64,000 nt of DNA. Source: Gaeumannomyces sp. JS-464 (taxonomy: Eukaryota > Ascomycota > Sordariomycetes > Magnaporthales > Magnaporthaceae). Below, one piece after another: positions 1 through 11,914 of this stretch. The position numbers were made by a program, and so were the translations under genes. The stretch is taken from the NCBI GenBank assembly GCA_002197995.1, contig NGZR01000004.1, forward strand, positions 1 through 64,000, written 5' to 3'. The notes under the pieces were generated by a model that had not been told where the DNA came from, made no database searches, and worked only from the letters and a program-made list of their open reading frames with translations. Numbering within the stretch: the stretch's first letter is position 1; each line of letters opens with the position of its first letter.

Positions 1-824
1 GCTTCCCTTCCACTGGAGGCAATCCCCGAAGCCAACGGCTGGAAGGATTGTTTTATCGAATACGCCAAACAAGCCTTTTTCGGCCTGCCAACGCCGGCTT
101 AAAGGAAAGAAACCTTTACGGGGCCCCGGAACCTTACGCGCTTAACCCGCAACGCCCGCCCCCGACCACTTACGCGGCGGCGGCCCGAACAGGGCTTTAG
201 CAGCCCCAGCAACCCGCACAAGTTTTAAAAAACCGTGCACCCCGGGAGCCCCGCCTTCCCGCCCGGCCTAAAGCCGATTTCCGGGTTTTTGTTAAAATCC
301 CGGAGGAAAAACAGGCTTAAGCCAACCAATAAACGGGCTTTAATATTCGCAAAGCCTTTGCCGATAGCAAAAACCTGCCGTTTACGACAGCCGACGTTCT
401 AAAAGCTTATCGAACCCTTATTAAATTCGTGCTAAAAGCAAAAACGGCGGATATTTAAAGCCGGCTTTTGCAATATCGATCCGAATTAGGCCGTTTATAT
501 AACGCCGAAAAAATCGAAAAGCCCGAAATCTGGTTTAACTACGTGATTTCCGGATGCCCCACGTCCTTAATAAACGGCCTCGAACAAAGCGTCCCGGTAT
601 CGGAAAAGCTGGTCCGGAAGGAAGTCGAAACCTAAATAAGGCTAAAGCTAGTAAGCGTTAAGCTTTCCAAAACCGGCGCTAATTACCAAAGGCGTATATT
701 ATGGATTATATCCTTTTACACGCGCGTAACCGGGTTTAAGCTTTAAAGGATTACGTTTTTTTCACGCCGCGTATAACGATACCCGCCGGTTACACAACAT
801 ACCCCCGGCTGCCACGGCTTTTAC

Positions 825-1169
825 GTGGCTCGCAATTGTGCCCGGGCCGATAAGTGCTTCCGGTGCGGGAAAGTAAACGACGGCCGGCACGCATCGCCGT
901 GCACGGCCTTTCCGCAATGCGCAAACTGTTCGGGCCCGTACCCAGCCGACCACCCGAACTGCCCTATAAAGCCTATACGGGTAAACGGAATGCTAAAGCA
1001 TTTAACCCGTAGGGAAAAAAGCGCGGTTAGGAAATTAGGGGCACAAGCTTACCGGGCGGCGGTAAAAAAAGTGGAAACCGCCGCTGCCGCCGCCACCCCG
1101 CGGCCGCCGCGGCCGCCACCGCCAACGCCCTTTTTGCAACCGCGGTTACTACGGATAATTCCGTTGTAA
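825..1169 (+). pseudogene. LINE copy 1 ORF1 fragment with zinc-knuckle domain
   Basis: The fragment is the C-terminal part of an ORF1 (gag-like) RNA-binding protein. It reads CFRCGK, then CTAFPQCANC, and then a segment with His and Cys (ADHPNC). These form a Cys/His array of the kind that ends ORF1 proteins of Tad1-like elements. It continues into a basic and Ala/Pro-rich low-complexity stretch. The rest of ORF1 upstream (1-800) is interrupted by stops and one-base indels. The zinc-knuckle frame is open here, whereas the same site in copy 2 (about 6680) has lost a base. It is not a functional gene in this state. Confidence 0.75.
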
Positions 1170-1639
1170 TCGTTACCGCTAATGCCAATCCCGCGGCCGG
1201 TACCGGTAACGCCGCTGCTTCCGTTACCCCCGCCGCCGCCGCCGTTTTACCGCTGCTGCCACCGCCGACGCTGCCGAAATAAGCCCGGCAAATCCGCTGG
1301 CCCCGAAAGCGCGCCCGTACGGCCGGCAAAGGAAAACACCTTGCCAAAAAGCTTAAAGTTAGTTTTAACAACCAATACGAAGTACTGGCGATATGGAACT
1401 GGACCTCCCCGAGCCCGAAAGGGCTATCGAAATAACCGGAAACCTTTTGGAGGAAACCGACGGTACCCGCCGGCTAACAACCTTAAAGCCAAAGCCCCAA
1501 TATACCAACGCCGCTTTTACGTATGCCAGCAGCCAACCGGAATATAACAAACGCATGGCAAAAGGCCCGGCGCCCGGCTTCGCCCCGAACGCCGTTTTAA
1601 CCGCCGCCTAACGAACGTTCGACGTAGCTGAAAAGCGGG

Positions 1640-4600
1640 GCTATTTTACTCCAATTATTTTAAAACTAAAATATCGACGTGGTGCTAATGCAAAAGCCCC
1701 CTAACGCGTGGAAAAGGAAGTTTAGCTTTGCACCCACCCGTCGTACGAGCTATTTACTCCGGTAAATAGCTGGCACGACCACCAAACCAAACCTCGGGTA
1801 ATAACTTACGTACGGAAAGACCCGGGGTTTCGGCCCGTAGCGGACCGGCCGGCAGGCAACACCCGGGACATCCTTTGGCTTACCGTCGCCAAGTGCACCT
1901 TCGTTAAACGTATATAAGCCTTTAAGGGACCCTTCGGAACCCTCGTTGAACCTTTACTACGTTGGCGCCCAACGGCAAAATGCATTATAACTGGAAATTT
2001 TAACGCAAAGTCCCCGGCGTGGGATCCGGTTAAAGGTAATAGGAATAAAGGCCAAAAATATAGCCCAATAGGCTAATATTTATAACCTTCTCCTACTACC
2101 GACCCAGGCTAACCTACGCATAACGACGAAAGCGTTTTGGATTTTACCTTTTCCAACGCCTTTTTAGTACAGCGGAAATCGACCTTTCGCTAGCAACCGA
2201 TTCGGACCACCGCTCGATACGGATCGAAATTCCTAACCGCAATAACTTCGTTCCGGATGCCGGCGTATTACGCTACCAAACGATAAACTACCGTTTTTCG
2301 CAAACGCGGTAACGGGGGCCGGCAATTTGCCACCATTTACAAACCCAGGCATTGCGGAACACCTATAAAACGGCCGAAGCATTAACAAACTTATTAAAAA
2401 ATGCGTTAATAGCTTTCGGCGCTTAAAGCCAAAAAAAAAGCCAACCTTAGTGGAACGAAAAGTGCGCTAACGCTTAACGGGATTTGCAAAAGCTATGGGA
2501 AACGGCGGGCCTTTTACGGCCGAAGCCCGTGCTTTAAAAGCAACGGTTCGAACGGCTAAAAAACAGCATTAGGCCAGCGTGCTAAAGGAAATGGATTTCC
2601 CGAAAGCGCTATACCGTGCTGTAAAGTGGCATAAACTTACACCCGCTATACGGCTTCCCCTGTTAAATATTAACGGGGAGGTTATAATAGCTTTAAAGGA
2701 TAAAGCGGAAGCATTAAGCCGTAAAATCCTTCGTAGGTTTACGGCGGAGACGATTTATAAAAAACCCGTTACAGCAAAAAGCTACCCAAAAACCGCACAA
2801 TTCCCGTGGGACCCCCACGTTTTTTAAAGAATGCCGGAAATGCACCGTTAGCACGGCAAACACGGCCCCGAGCGTTATTCCTAACGGTTAAGCTACTTAC
2901 AACGGCGTGGCCGGCAATAAGGGAATACGTTAAGGCTTTTTCGAGGCTTGCCTTAAGGCCGGGCACCACCCAGCCCTTTTCCGCATAGCGGAAATGGTTA
3001 TACTAAAAAAGCCGAATAAAACGGATTTAACGAACCCAAAATCCTACCGCCCGATAGCTTTACTTCCCGTGCTTAGGGAAAGGGCTAAAACGGCTGGTGC
3101 TTCGCGAATGGCATCCCTCGCATTACAATACGGGCTTATAACCCCGCAACACGCCGGGGTACCCCGAAAAAGCCGCCATCGATTTAACGGCATGCGTGGC
3201 CCACGAGGTAACGGGCCTTCCAAAAGCATAAAACGGCCGCCCTCGTTATTATAAATGTATAAGGGGCTTTCGACGCCGTACTTCGCTAAAGGCTTTTTTA
3301 AAGGCTTTTAAACCAAGCTAAAATCTAACGTTAGTACGATAGGTATTATTTTTTGCAAAAACAGTGGTTAAAGTGCGTTTGGAGGACGCCACGGCACCCC
3401 CTTTTTCCCCGAACTGCGGGCTACCCCAAGGTTACCGGCGTTACCGGTCCTATTTATGCTTTATATGGCCGAAATCCTACCCAAAGCAAAAGCGATTAAG
3501 TACGGATACGCGGACGATATAAGCATTTGCGTAACGGGTAGCACTTCGAAAAGTGCTCCCGTAAAGCAAGGCTACGGTTACGGAAATCCTACGTTAAAGC
3601 AAAGCTAATAAGGTTGCTTTCGACCCGGGGAAATGCGAGCTTATGCATTTTTCCAAACGGAGAAATCCCACAACCCCAACGGTTACGGCGGAGGGCTTTA
3701 CCATACAACAAGCTATAAGAGCTTTACGGTGGTTAGGGGTCCTTTTCGACCAAAGGCTTAATTTTAAAGCCCACGTGGAAAACAAGGCTGCAAAAGCCCA
3801 AAGCGTTGCCAACCACCTTCCGAAAGCTTACGAATTCGATAGGGGGGATACCGGCACATTCGGTTTACAAAGCCGTTACAACGGTTATAATTCCCTACGG
3901 CTTTATACGAGGCCGAGGTATGGTATAAGGTAAAACTAAACCACACCCGTATAAACCGGCACAATAGCAAATTATCCGCTAAAGCCATTTAATCGATCGG
4001 GTCGATAAAGCTTTAACCGCGTCCTTTAAAACAGTAATCCCAGCTTGGAAAAACCATACCGATAAACGCATTGCATTACGAATTCGGCATCCTAAACGCC
4101 TAAGCGCTTTTAAAACAAGCCCGCTTCCGTTTTGCGGCCCGTATAAATACGGTTCCGGAAAAACACCCCTGGCCGCAGCGGCCAAGCCGGCTTTTAACGC
4201 TCGAAGGCCTAAACAGCTTACCCGGCAAACTTGCAACCTTTTTGCAAAGGACGGCCGGACTTTTTCCGGCTTGCACCCGCTCGGCCTACCTCCCTTATAA
4301 ATATACGAGGCTTACGGTGGCCATACAAGAAAAGCAAACAGCCGTTAAAGCATTTACGGCGTAGCTTTGCACCCTCCCACCCACCGACGTTATAATATAT
4401 AGCGACGGGTCCAAAGCAAAAAACGAAGCAGTTAAATACGGCTAGGTAATATACCAAACCGGCCACGCAAACTTTCCGGGCACGGCCGGCTGGCGCATCC
4501 CGCGGAAGTATTCGACGGCGAGGCGGAAAAGGCCCGGATGGGCCTCCGTAAAGCCGTTTGGAGCTTTCGCAATTGCACTTTCCATTTGTGCCTCGATAAC

Positions 4601-5190
4601 ACCTCGGCGGCCAACGGCTGTTTAAGCACGGCCCCTAATAATTCACAAAAGGCTTTTAAAAAATCTATTGCTTTATAAATAACACTAGGTATACGTACGC
4701 TGGTCCCGGCTATATAGGAATCCCCGGAAACGAAAAGGCAAACGCCGAAGCAAAATTGGGATCGGCTTTGCCAATACCCCAACATTTTAAACCAACGGTG
4801 GCCGGAATAAAGGCTTTAGCCCGAAAAACGGCCCGGGACGCCCGGAACGCATGGTTTAAAAAAACTTTCCGGATCGGTATAAGCTATAGGCCTCCCGCCG
4901 GCACCACCAACATACGCCCGAAGCGTTACAACTGCACCGGAAGGTACTGCAACGGTTAATAGCCGCACGCACCGGTTACGGGGATTTTAACTGGTACCAC
5001 CGAAAGTTCCAGCACGAAGACGATAACCCGTACCGCTACGGAAAAAACAAATCCCCTTCCCACTTTGTATTTTGCAGGTTGGCTAAAACGGCAAAAATAA
5101 TGGCTTATAGCGGACCCCTCCCCGGCTTTCGACAGGCCCGGATATTGGAAACGGCTACCTTTAAAGCCTTTCCTTTTTGCTTCGTTCGCC
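1640..5190 (+). pseudogene. LINE copy 1 ORF2 (endonuclease-RT-RNase H), inactivated
   Basis: This is the remnant of the LINE polyprotein for target-primed reverse transcription. The endonuclease begins near 1640; the catalytic Q-E-P near 1690 is changed to Q-K-P by G-to-A. The endonuclease core (AGNFNA-like) is readable near 1985. In the reverse transcriptase, motif A (about 3253) has its first Asp codon changed to Asn and a following CAA changed to TAA. The YADD box at about 3500 survives. The RNase H DGSK segment is near 4400, and a CxCxxx...C segment follows near 5030. Many frames are broken by indels, so no product is expected. Confidence 0.85.
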
Positions 5191-5312
5191 GAAGTTACCA
5201 ATTATTACACTATCGCTGGACGATAATAACAGGCCTAAAAAGCCCGCATACATCCTTTTCCTTATTCTCCTACACCTTTTCCTTTTTCCTTTGTACCACC
5301 AGGACTAACAGT

Positions 5313-5449
5313 CACCTTTCTCGAATTCACCAATTCTTGGCATTGCGCTGTTAGTGCACACTGCCAAATTGCATACAAATCCTTAACACCCGCCAATTAG
5401 CGACCTAACACCAATAACCACGCCCGCTAACGGCGCTGGCGACGGCAAC
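5313..5449. other. Junction between LINE copy 1 and copy 2
   Basis: Short unique sequence between the end of copy 1 homology and the first ATG of copy 2 ORF1. The true 5' end of copy 2 lies somewhere in or near this stretch. It cannot be fixed because the 5' end of copy 1 is not in the window. Confidence 0.5.
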
Positions 5450-7307
5450 ATGCCGTTGCCAACCCCCCCCTTCGGCCATAGGTGGCGCGCGCCCCTCGTC
5501 GGCCCAACGGCCCGGAGGAACGCGTCGTGCCACCCGGGCCCCCCGCGCGTTACGCGCACCGACCACGCCGTCCCCGTTGCGGAATTCGCAACACCCAATA
5601 GGGCCCGTTTAGGGCCAGGAAGGCACCCACGACGGCAGCACCGGCACAAATGCCCCTTTCCTTTCTTTTCCCCTCCCTTCCCACCCCCGGCTTACGCGCC
5701 CACCCCTCGGGTCGGCTGCGGCGGCCGCGGAGGAAATTGTTGCGAGTTATAGCCGCAAGCAACAGCAAACGGCTTTAATTTGCACACCCTCGCCCGCTTT
5801 ATCGACGCCGGCATCGCTTCCCTCCCACTGGAGGCAATCCCCGAAACCAACGGCTGGAAGGATTGTTTTATCGAATACGCTAAACAAGCCCTTTTCGGCC
5901 TGCCAACGCCGGCCCAAAGGGAAAGAAACCCTTACGGGGCCCCGGAACCTTACGCGCTTAACCCGCAACGCCCGCCCCGACCACTTACGCGGCGGCGGCC
6001 CGAACAGGGCTCCAGCAGCCCAGCAACCCGCACAGGCTTTAAAAACCGTACACCCCGGAGCCCCCGCCCTCCCGCCCGGCTTAAAGCCGATTTCCGGGTT
6101 TTTGTTAAAATCCCGGAGGAAAAACAGGCTTGGGCCAACCAATAAACGGGCTTTAATATTCGCAAAGCCCTTACCGATAGCAAGGACCTGCCGTTTACGA
6201 CAGCCGACGTCCCGGAAGCTTATCAAACCCCTATTAAGTTCGTGCTAAAAGCAAAAACGGCGGATATTTAAAAACCGGCTTTTGCAATATTAATCCGAAT
6301 TAGGCCGTTTATATAACGCCGAAAGGATCGAAAAGCCCGAAATCTGGTTTAAACTACGTGATTTCCGGATGCCCCACGTCCTTAACGAACGGCCTCGGAC
6401 AAAGCGTCCCGGTATCGGAAAAGCTGGTCCGGGAGGAAGTCGAAGCCCAAACAGGGCTAAAGCCAGTAAGCGTTAAACCCTCCGGGGCCGGCGCTAATTA
6501 CCAAGGGCGTATATTATGGATTATATCCTTTTACACGGCGTAACCGGGTTTAGGCTTTGGGGGATTACGTCTTTTTCACGCCGCGTATAACGACACCCGC
6601 CGGTTACGCAACATACCCCCGGCTGCCACGGCTTTCACGTGGCTCGCAACTATGCCCGGGCCGATAAATGCCTCGGTGCGGGAAAGTAAACGACCGGCCG
6701 GCACGCATCGCCGTGCACGGCCCTTCCGCAATGCGCAAACTGTTCGGGCCCGTACCTAGCCGACCACCCGAACTGCCCTATAAAGCCTGTACGGGTAAAC
6801 GGAGTGCTAAAGCATTTAACCCGTGGGGAAAAAGGCGCGGTTAGGAAAATTAGGGGCACAAGCTTACCGGGCGGCGGTAAAAGAGGTGGAAGCCGCCGCT
6901 GCCGCCGCCACCGCCGCGGCCGCCGCGGCCGCCACCCGCCAACGCCCTTCCTGCAACCGCGGTTACTACGGACAATTCCGTTGTAACCGTTACCGCTAAT
7001 GCCAATCCCGCGGCCGGTACCGGTAACGCCGCTGCTTCCGTTACCCCGCCGCCGCCGCCGTTCCTGCCGCTGCTGCCACCGCCGACGCTGCCGAGGTAAG
7101 CCCGGCAATCCGCTGGCCCCCGAGGGCGCGGCCCGTACGGCCGGCAAGGGAAGGCACCCTGCCAAAAGGCTTAGGGTTAGTTTTAACAACCAATACGAAG
7201 TACTGGCGGATATGGAACTGGACCTCCCCGAGCCCGAAGGGGCTATCGAAATAACCGGAAACCCCCTGGAGGAAACCGACGGTACCGCCGGCCAACAACC
7301 TTAGGGC
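5450..7307 (+). pseudogene. LINE copy 2 ORF1 (gag-like), frame-broken
   Basis: This is the first reading frame of the LINE, encoding a nucleic-acid-binding coat protein. The first ATG is at 5450. A second stretch continues at about 5780-6145 with a helical segment followed by Arg/Pro-rich sequence. The Cys-rich zinc-knuckle region is at about 6640-6800. Compared with copy 1, a base is missing at about 6680, between the first and second Cys, which takes the zinc knuckle out of frame. A Gly/Ala/Pro low-complexity tract follows at 6890-7120, and then a frame that ends near 7307. At least four indels or stops separate these blocks. Confidence 0.75.
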
Positions 7308-7429
7308 CAAAGCCCCCAATACACCAACGCCGCTTTTACGTATGCCAGCAGCCAACCGGATACAACAAACGCATGGCAATAGGGCCCGGCGCCCGGGGCT
7401 TCGCCCCGAACGCCGTGCTTTAACCGCCG

Positions 7430-10400
7430 CCCAAGCGAACGTTCGACGTAGCTGGGAGGCGGGGGCTACTTTACTCCAACTATTTGGAGCCAAAATATCG
7501 ACGTGGTGCTAATGCAGGAGCCCCTAGCGCGTGGAAAGGGAAGCTTATGCTTTGCACCCACCCGTCGTACGAGCTATTTACTCCGGTAAATAGCTGGCAC
7601 GACCACCAAACCAGGCCTCGGGTAATAACTTACGTACGGAAGGACCCGGGGCTTCGGCCCGTAGCGGACCGGCCGGCAGGCAACACCCGGGACATCCTTT
7701 GGCTTACCGTCGCCAGGTGCACCTTCGTTAACGTATATAGGCCTTTGGGGACCCTTCGGAACCCTCGTTACCTTTTACTACGTTGGCGCCCAACGGCAAA
7801 ATGCATTATAGCTGGAAACTTTAACGCAGGGTCCCCGGCGTGGGATCCGGTTAAGGGTAATAGGAATAGGGGCCAGGATATAGCCCAATGGGCTAATACC
7901 TATAACCTCCTCCTACTTACCGACCCAGGCCAACCTACGCATAACGACGGGGGCGTTTTGGATTTACCTTTTCCAACGCCCTTTAGCAACAGCGGAAATC
8001 GACCCTTCGCTAGCAACCGATTCGGACCACCGCTCGATACGGATCGAAATTCCTAACCGCAATAACTTCGTTCCGGACTGCCGGCGTATTACGCTACCAA
8101 CGATAAACTACCGTTTTTCGCAAACGCGGTAGCAACGGGGGCCGGCAACTTGCCACCACTTACAAACCCAGGCACTGCGGAACACCTGGATAAAGCGGCC
8201 GAAGCATTAACAAACTTATTAAAAGATGCGTTAATGGCTTTCGGCCGGGGGCCTAAAGCCAAAAGAAAAGGCCAACCCTGGTGGAACGAAAAGTGCGCCA
8301 ACGCCCAACGGGACCTTGCAAAAGCTATGGGAAACGGCGGGCCTTTTACGGCCGAAGCCCGTGCTTTAAAAGCAACGGTTCGGACGGCTAAAAAAGCATT
8401 GGGCCAGCGTGCTGGAGGAAATGGATTCCCCGAAAGCGCTATACCGTGCTGTAAAGTGGCATAAACTTACACCCGCTATACGGCTTCCCCCGTTAAATAT
8501 TAACGGGGAGGTTATAATAGCCCCAGGGGATAAAGCGGAAGCATTAGGCCGCAAGATCCTCCGTAGGTTTACGGCGGAGGACGACTTACAGGAGGACCCG
8601 TTACAGCAAAGGGCTACCCAAGGGACCGCACAACTCCCGTGGGACCCCCACGTCCCTTTAAAGGAATGCCGGAAGTGCACCGTTGGCACGGCAAACACGG
8701 CCCCGGGCGTCGATTCCCTAACGGTTAAGCTACTTACAGCGGCGTGGCCGGCAATAGGGGAATACGTTAGGGCCCTTTTCGAGGCTTGCCTTAGGGCCGG
8801 GCACCACCCAGCCCCTTTCCGCACAGCGGAAGTGGTTATGCTGAAAAAGCCGAATAAAACGGATTTAACGGACCCAAAATCCTACCGCCCGATAGCTTTA
8901 CTCCCGTGCTTAGGGAAAGGGCTGGAGCGGCTGGTGGCTTCGCGGATGGCATCCCTCGCATTATAACACGGGCTTATAGCCCCGCAACACGCCGGGGCTA
9001 CCCCGAAAAAGGCCGCCATCGATTTAACGGCATGCGTGGCCCACGAGGTGGAACGGGCCTTCCAAAAGCATAAAACGGCCGCCCTCGTTACCATGGATGT
9101 ACAAGGGGCTTTCGACGCCGTACTTCGCCGGAGGCTCCTTTAAAGGCTTTTAAACCAAGGCTGGGATCCAACGTTAGTACGATGGGTATTATCTTTTGCA
9201 GGAAACAGGGTGGTTAAAGTGCGTTTGGAGGACGCCACGGCACCCCCTTTTTCCCCGGACTGCGGGCTACCCCAAGGGTTACCGGCGTTACCGGTCCTAT
9301 TTATGCTTTATATGGCCGAAATCCTACCCAAAGCAAAAGCGATTAGGTACGGATACGCGGACGATATAGGCATTTGCGTAACGGGTAGCACTCCGGAGGA
9401 GTGCTCCCGTAAAGCAGGGGCTACGGTTACGGAAATCCTACGTTGGGCAGGGCTAATAAGGTTGCTTTCGACCCGGGGAAGTGCGAGCTTATGCATTTTT
9501 CCAAACGGAGAAATCCCACAACCCAGCGGTTACGGCGGAGGGCCTTACCATACAACAAGCTACAGGAGCTTTACGGTGGTTAGGGGTCCTTTTCGACCAA
9601 AGGCTTAATTTTAAAGCCCACGTGGAAAACAGGGCTGCAAAAGCCCAAAGCGTTGCCAACCACCTCCGAAGGCTTACGAATTCGATAGGGGGATACCGGC
9701 ACATTCGGTTTACAAAGCCGTTACAACGGTTATAATCCCTACGGCTTTATACGGGGCCGAGGTATGGTATAGGGGTAAAACTAAACCACACCCGTACAAG
9801 CCGGCACAACAGCAAATTATCCGCCAAGGCCATTTAATCGATCGGGTCGATAAAGCCTTAACCGCGTCCCTTAAGGCAGTGGTCCCAGCTTGGAAAACCA
9901 CACCGATAAACGCATTGCATTACGAATCCGGCATCCCAGCGCCCAGGCGCTTTTGGAACAAGCCCGCCTCCGTTTTGCGGCCCGTATAAATACGGTTCCG
10001 GAAGAACACCCCCTGGCCGCAGCGGCTAAGCCGGCCTTAACGCCCGAGGGCCTAGGGCAGGCTTACCCGGCAGTTTGCAAACTTTGCAAAGGACGGCCGG
10101 ACTTTTCCGGCTTGCACCCGCCCGGCCTACCTCCCTTATAAATATACGGGGCTTACGGTGGCCATACAAGAAAAGCAAGCAGCCGCTAAAGCATTTACGG
10201 CGTGGCTTTGCACCCTCCCACCCACCGACGTTATAATATATAGCGACGGGTCCAAAGCAAAAAACGGAGCAGTTGGATACGGCTGGGTAATATACCAAGC
10301 CGGCCAACGCAAACTTTCCGGGCACGGCCGGCTGGCGCATCCCGCGGAAGTATTCGACGGCGAGGCGGAAGGGGCCCGGATGGGCCTCCGTAAAGCCGTT

Positions 10401-10930
10401 TGGAGCTTCCGCAATTGCACTTTCCACTTGTGCCTCGATAACACCTCGGCGGCCAACGGCTGTTTAAGCACGGCCCCTGATAGTTTACAAGGGGCCTTTA
10501 AAAAAATCCATTGCCTTATGGATAAACACTAGGTATACGTACGCTGGTCCCCGGGCCATATGGGAATCCCCGGAAACGAAAAGGCAAACGCCGAAGCAAA
10601 GTTGGGATCGGCCCTGCCAATACCCCAACATTTTAAACCAACGGTGGCCGGAGTAAAGGCTTTAGCCCGGAAAACGGCCCGGGACGCCCGGAACGCATGG
10701 TTTAAAACAACTTTCCGGATCGGTATAAGGCTATAGGCCTCCCGCCGGCACCACAACATACGCCCGAAGCGTTGCAGCTGCACCGGAGGGTACTGCAACG
10801 GCTAATAGCCGCACGCACCGGTTACGGGGATTTCGACTGGTACCACCGAAAGTTCCAGCACGAAGACGATAACCCGTGCCGCTGCGGAAGAAACAAATCC
10901 CCTTCCCACCCTGTATTTTGCAGGTTGGCT
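7430..10930 (+). pseudogene. LINE copy 2 ORF2 (endonuclease-RT-RNase H)
   Basis: LINE polyprotein. The endonuclease starts near 7430 and keeps its catalytic Gln-Glu-Pro at about 7514. The AGNFNA motif is near 7810 and the D-S-D-H box near 8020 is in a shifted frame. The reverse transcriptase runs from about 8409: KSYRPIALLP near 8875, motif A (MDVQGAFDA) near 9095, GLPQG near 9265 and YADD near 9355. RNase H is at 10160-10630: SDGSK near 10245, a Glu near 10360, LDN near 10435 and SPGHMGIPGNEKA near 10550. The last Asp of the active site appears as Asn. The terminal segment CRCGRNKSPSHPVFC is near 10880. In-frame stops include TAA at 8965 and TAG at about 10531. Confidence 0.85.
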
Positions 10931-11147
10931 AAAACGGCAAAAAATAAATGGCCTATAGCGGACCCCTCCCCGGCTTCCGACAGGCCCGGATATTGGAAAC
11001 GGCTACTTTAAAAGCCTTTCCTTTTTGCTTCGTTCGCCGAAGCTACCAATTATTACACTATCGCTGGACGATAATAACAGGGCCTAAAAAGCCCGCATAC
11101 ATCCTTTTCCTTATTCTCCTACACCTTTTACCTTTTTCCTTTGTACC

Positions 11148-11535
11148 ACCAGGATTAACAGTAGGCTCGTTGGTCCCCCGCACCTCCGGCCGGGCCTTGG
11201 GGGTCCCGAGGACCTTCCAGCCTAAAACCCGGCCCCACCCCTTTACCGGCATACTCGCCGGCCGAACGCACATTACTACCACCCGCAGCGCTTTACAACG
11301 CCCTGGCGTATATATATACGCCCTACCGCCGATTGCCCGCTTACTAACAAGGAGCGCTGGAACGCGGCCCGACCTTCGTGTGCCTTCGGGTTTAATTTTG
11401 CTAGCCGCCGGATAGCAACATGTAGCCTAATGTTTAGCTTAGGTAGCGCTAGCACGTCATATGCCCCTTGGGAGGCAGGGACTGGTAAATCCCGACTTAC
11501 TAACGTTAAATATACTCACTCTCACTCACTTACTC
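11148..11535 (+). repeat. Tandem 3' unit A (388 bp) at the end of LINE copy 2
   Basis: First of two direct tandem units that start with ACCAGGAYTAACAGTA and end in a TCAC/ACTC microsatellite. It differs from unit B by a few transitions and small indels. Both units contain a conserved short frame. The 15 bases at the start of the unit are also the last bases shared by LINE copy 1 (5298-5312), so the unit is probably part of the LINE 3' end or was captured by it. Confidence 0.85.
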
Positions 11536-11914
11536 ACCAGGACTAACAGTAAGCTCGTTAATCCCCCGCACCTCCGGCCGGGCCTTGGGGGTCCCGAAAA
11601 CCTTCCAGCCTAAAACCCGGCCCCACCCCTTTACCGGCATACTCGCCGGCGAACGCACTACTACCACCCGCAGCGCTTTACAACGCCCTGGCGTATATAT
11701 ATACGCCCTACCGCCGATTGCCCGCTTACTAACAAGGAGCGCTGGAACGCGGCCCGACCTTCGTATGCCTTCGGGTTTAATTCTGCTAGCCGCCGGATAG
11801 CAACATGTAGCCTAATGTTTAGCTTAGGTAGCGCTAGCACGTCATATGCCCCTTGGGAGGCAGGGACTGGTAGATCCCGACTTACTAACGTTAAATATAC
11901 TCACTCACTCACTC
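11536..11914 (+). repeat. Tandem 3' unit B (379 bp)
   Basis: Second copy of the unit at 11148-11535, joined directly to it. It ends in ACTCACTCACTCACTC at 11899-11914, and Tc1 transposase coding sequence in reverse orientation begins immediately afterwards. This marks the 3' insertion boundary of the LINE. Confidence 0.85.

Larger units (their letters stand above)
1..5312 (+). mobile_element. Tad1-like LINE retrotransposon, copy 1 (5' end outside window, heavily mutated)
   Basis: This copy aligns base for base, with small indels, to the copy at about 5815-11162. It contains in order an ORF1 region with a Cys-rich zinc-knuckle domain, an AP-endonuclease region, a reverse transcriptase with YADD, an RNase H and a C-terminal Cys-rich segment. 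That order is characteristic of the Tad1 clade of fungal non-LTR elements. Homology to copy 2 stops at 5312, just after a 15-base sequence (5298-5312) that in copy 2 (11148-11162) opens a tandem repeat. Almost every difference from copy 2 is C-to-T or G-to-A in this copy, and the frames hold many stops and indels. Position 1 falls inside ORF1, so the 5' end lies upstream of the window. Confidence 0.9.
5400..11147 (+). mobile_element. Tad1-like LINE retrotransposon, copy 2 (near full length)
   Basis: About 5.7 kb, head to tail with copy 1 and with the same domain order: ORF1, endonuclease, reverse transcriptase, RNase H and terminal Cys segment. It keeps more G and C at sites where copy 1 has A and T, so it is closer to the ancestral element. 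It is nonetheless damaged: several one-base indels, and in-frame TAA/TAG where copy 1 keeps CAA or the family has Gln (for example at 8965). The 3' end runs into two tandem ~385-bp units (11148-11914). The 5' boundary is approximate. Confidence 0.9.
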
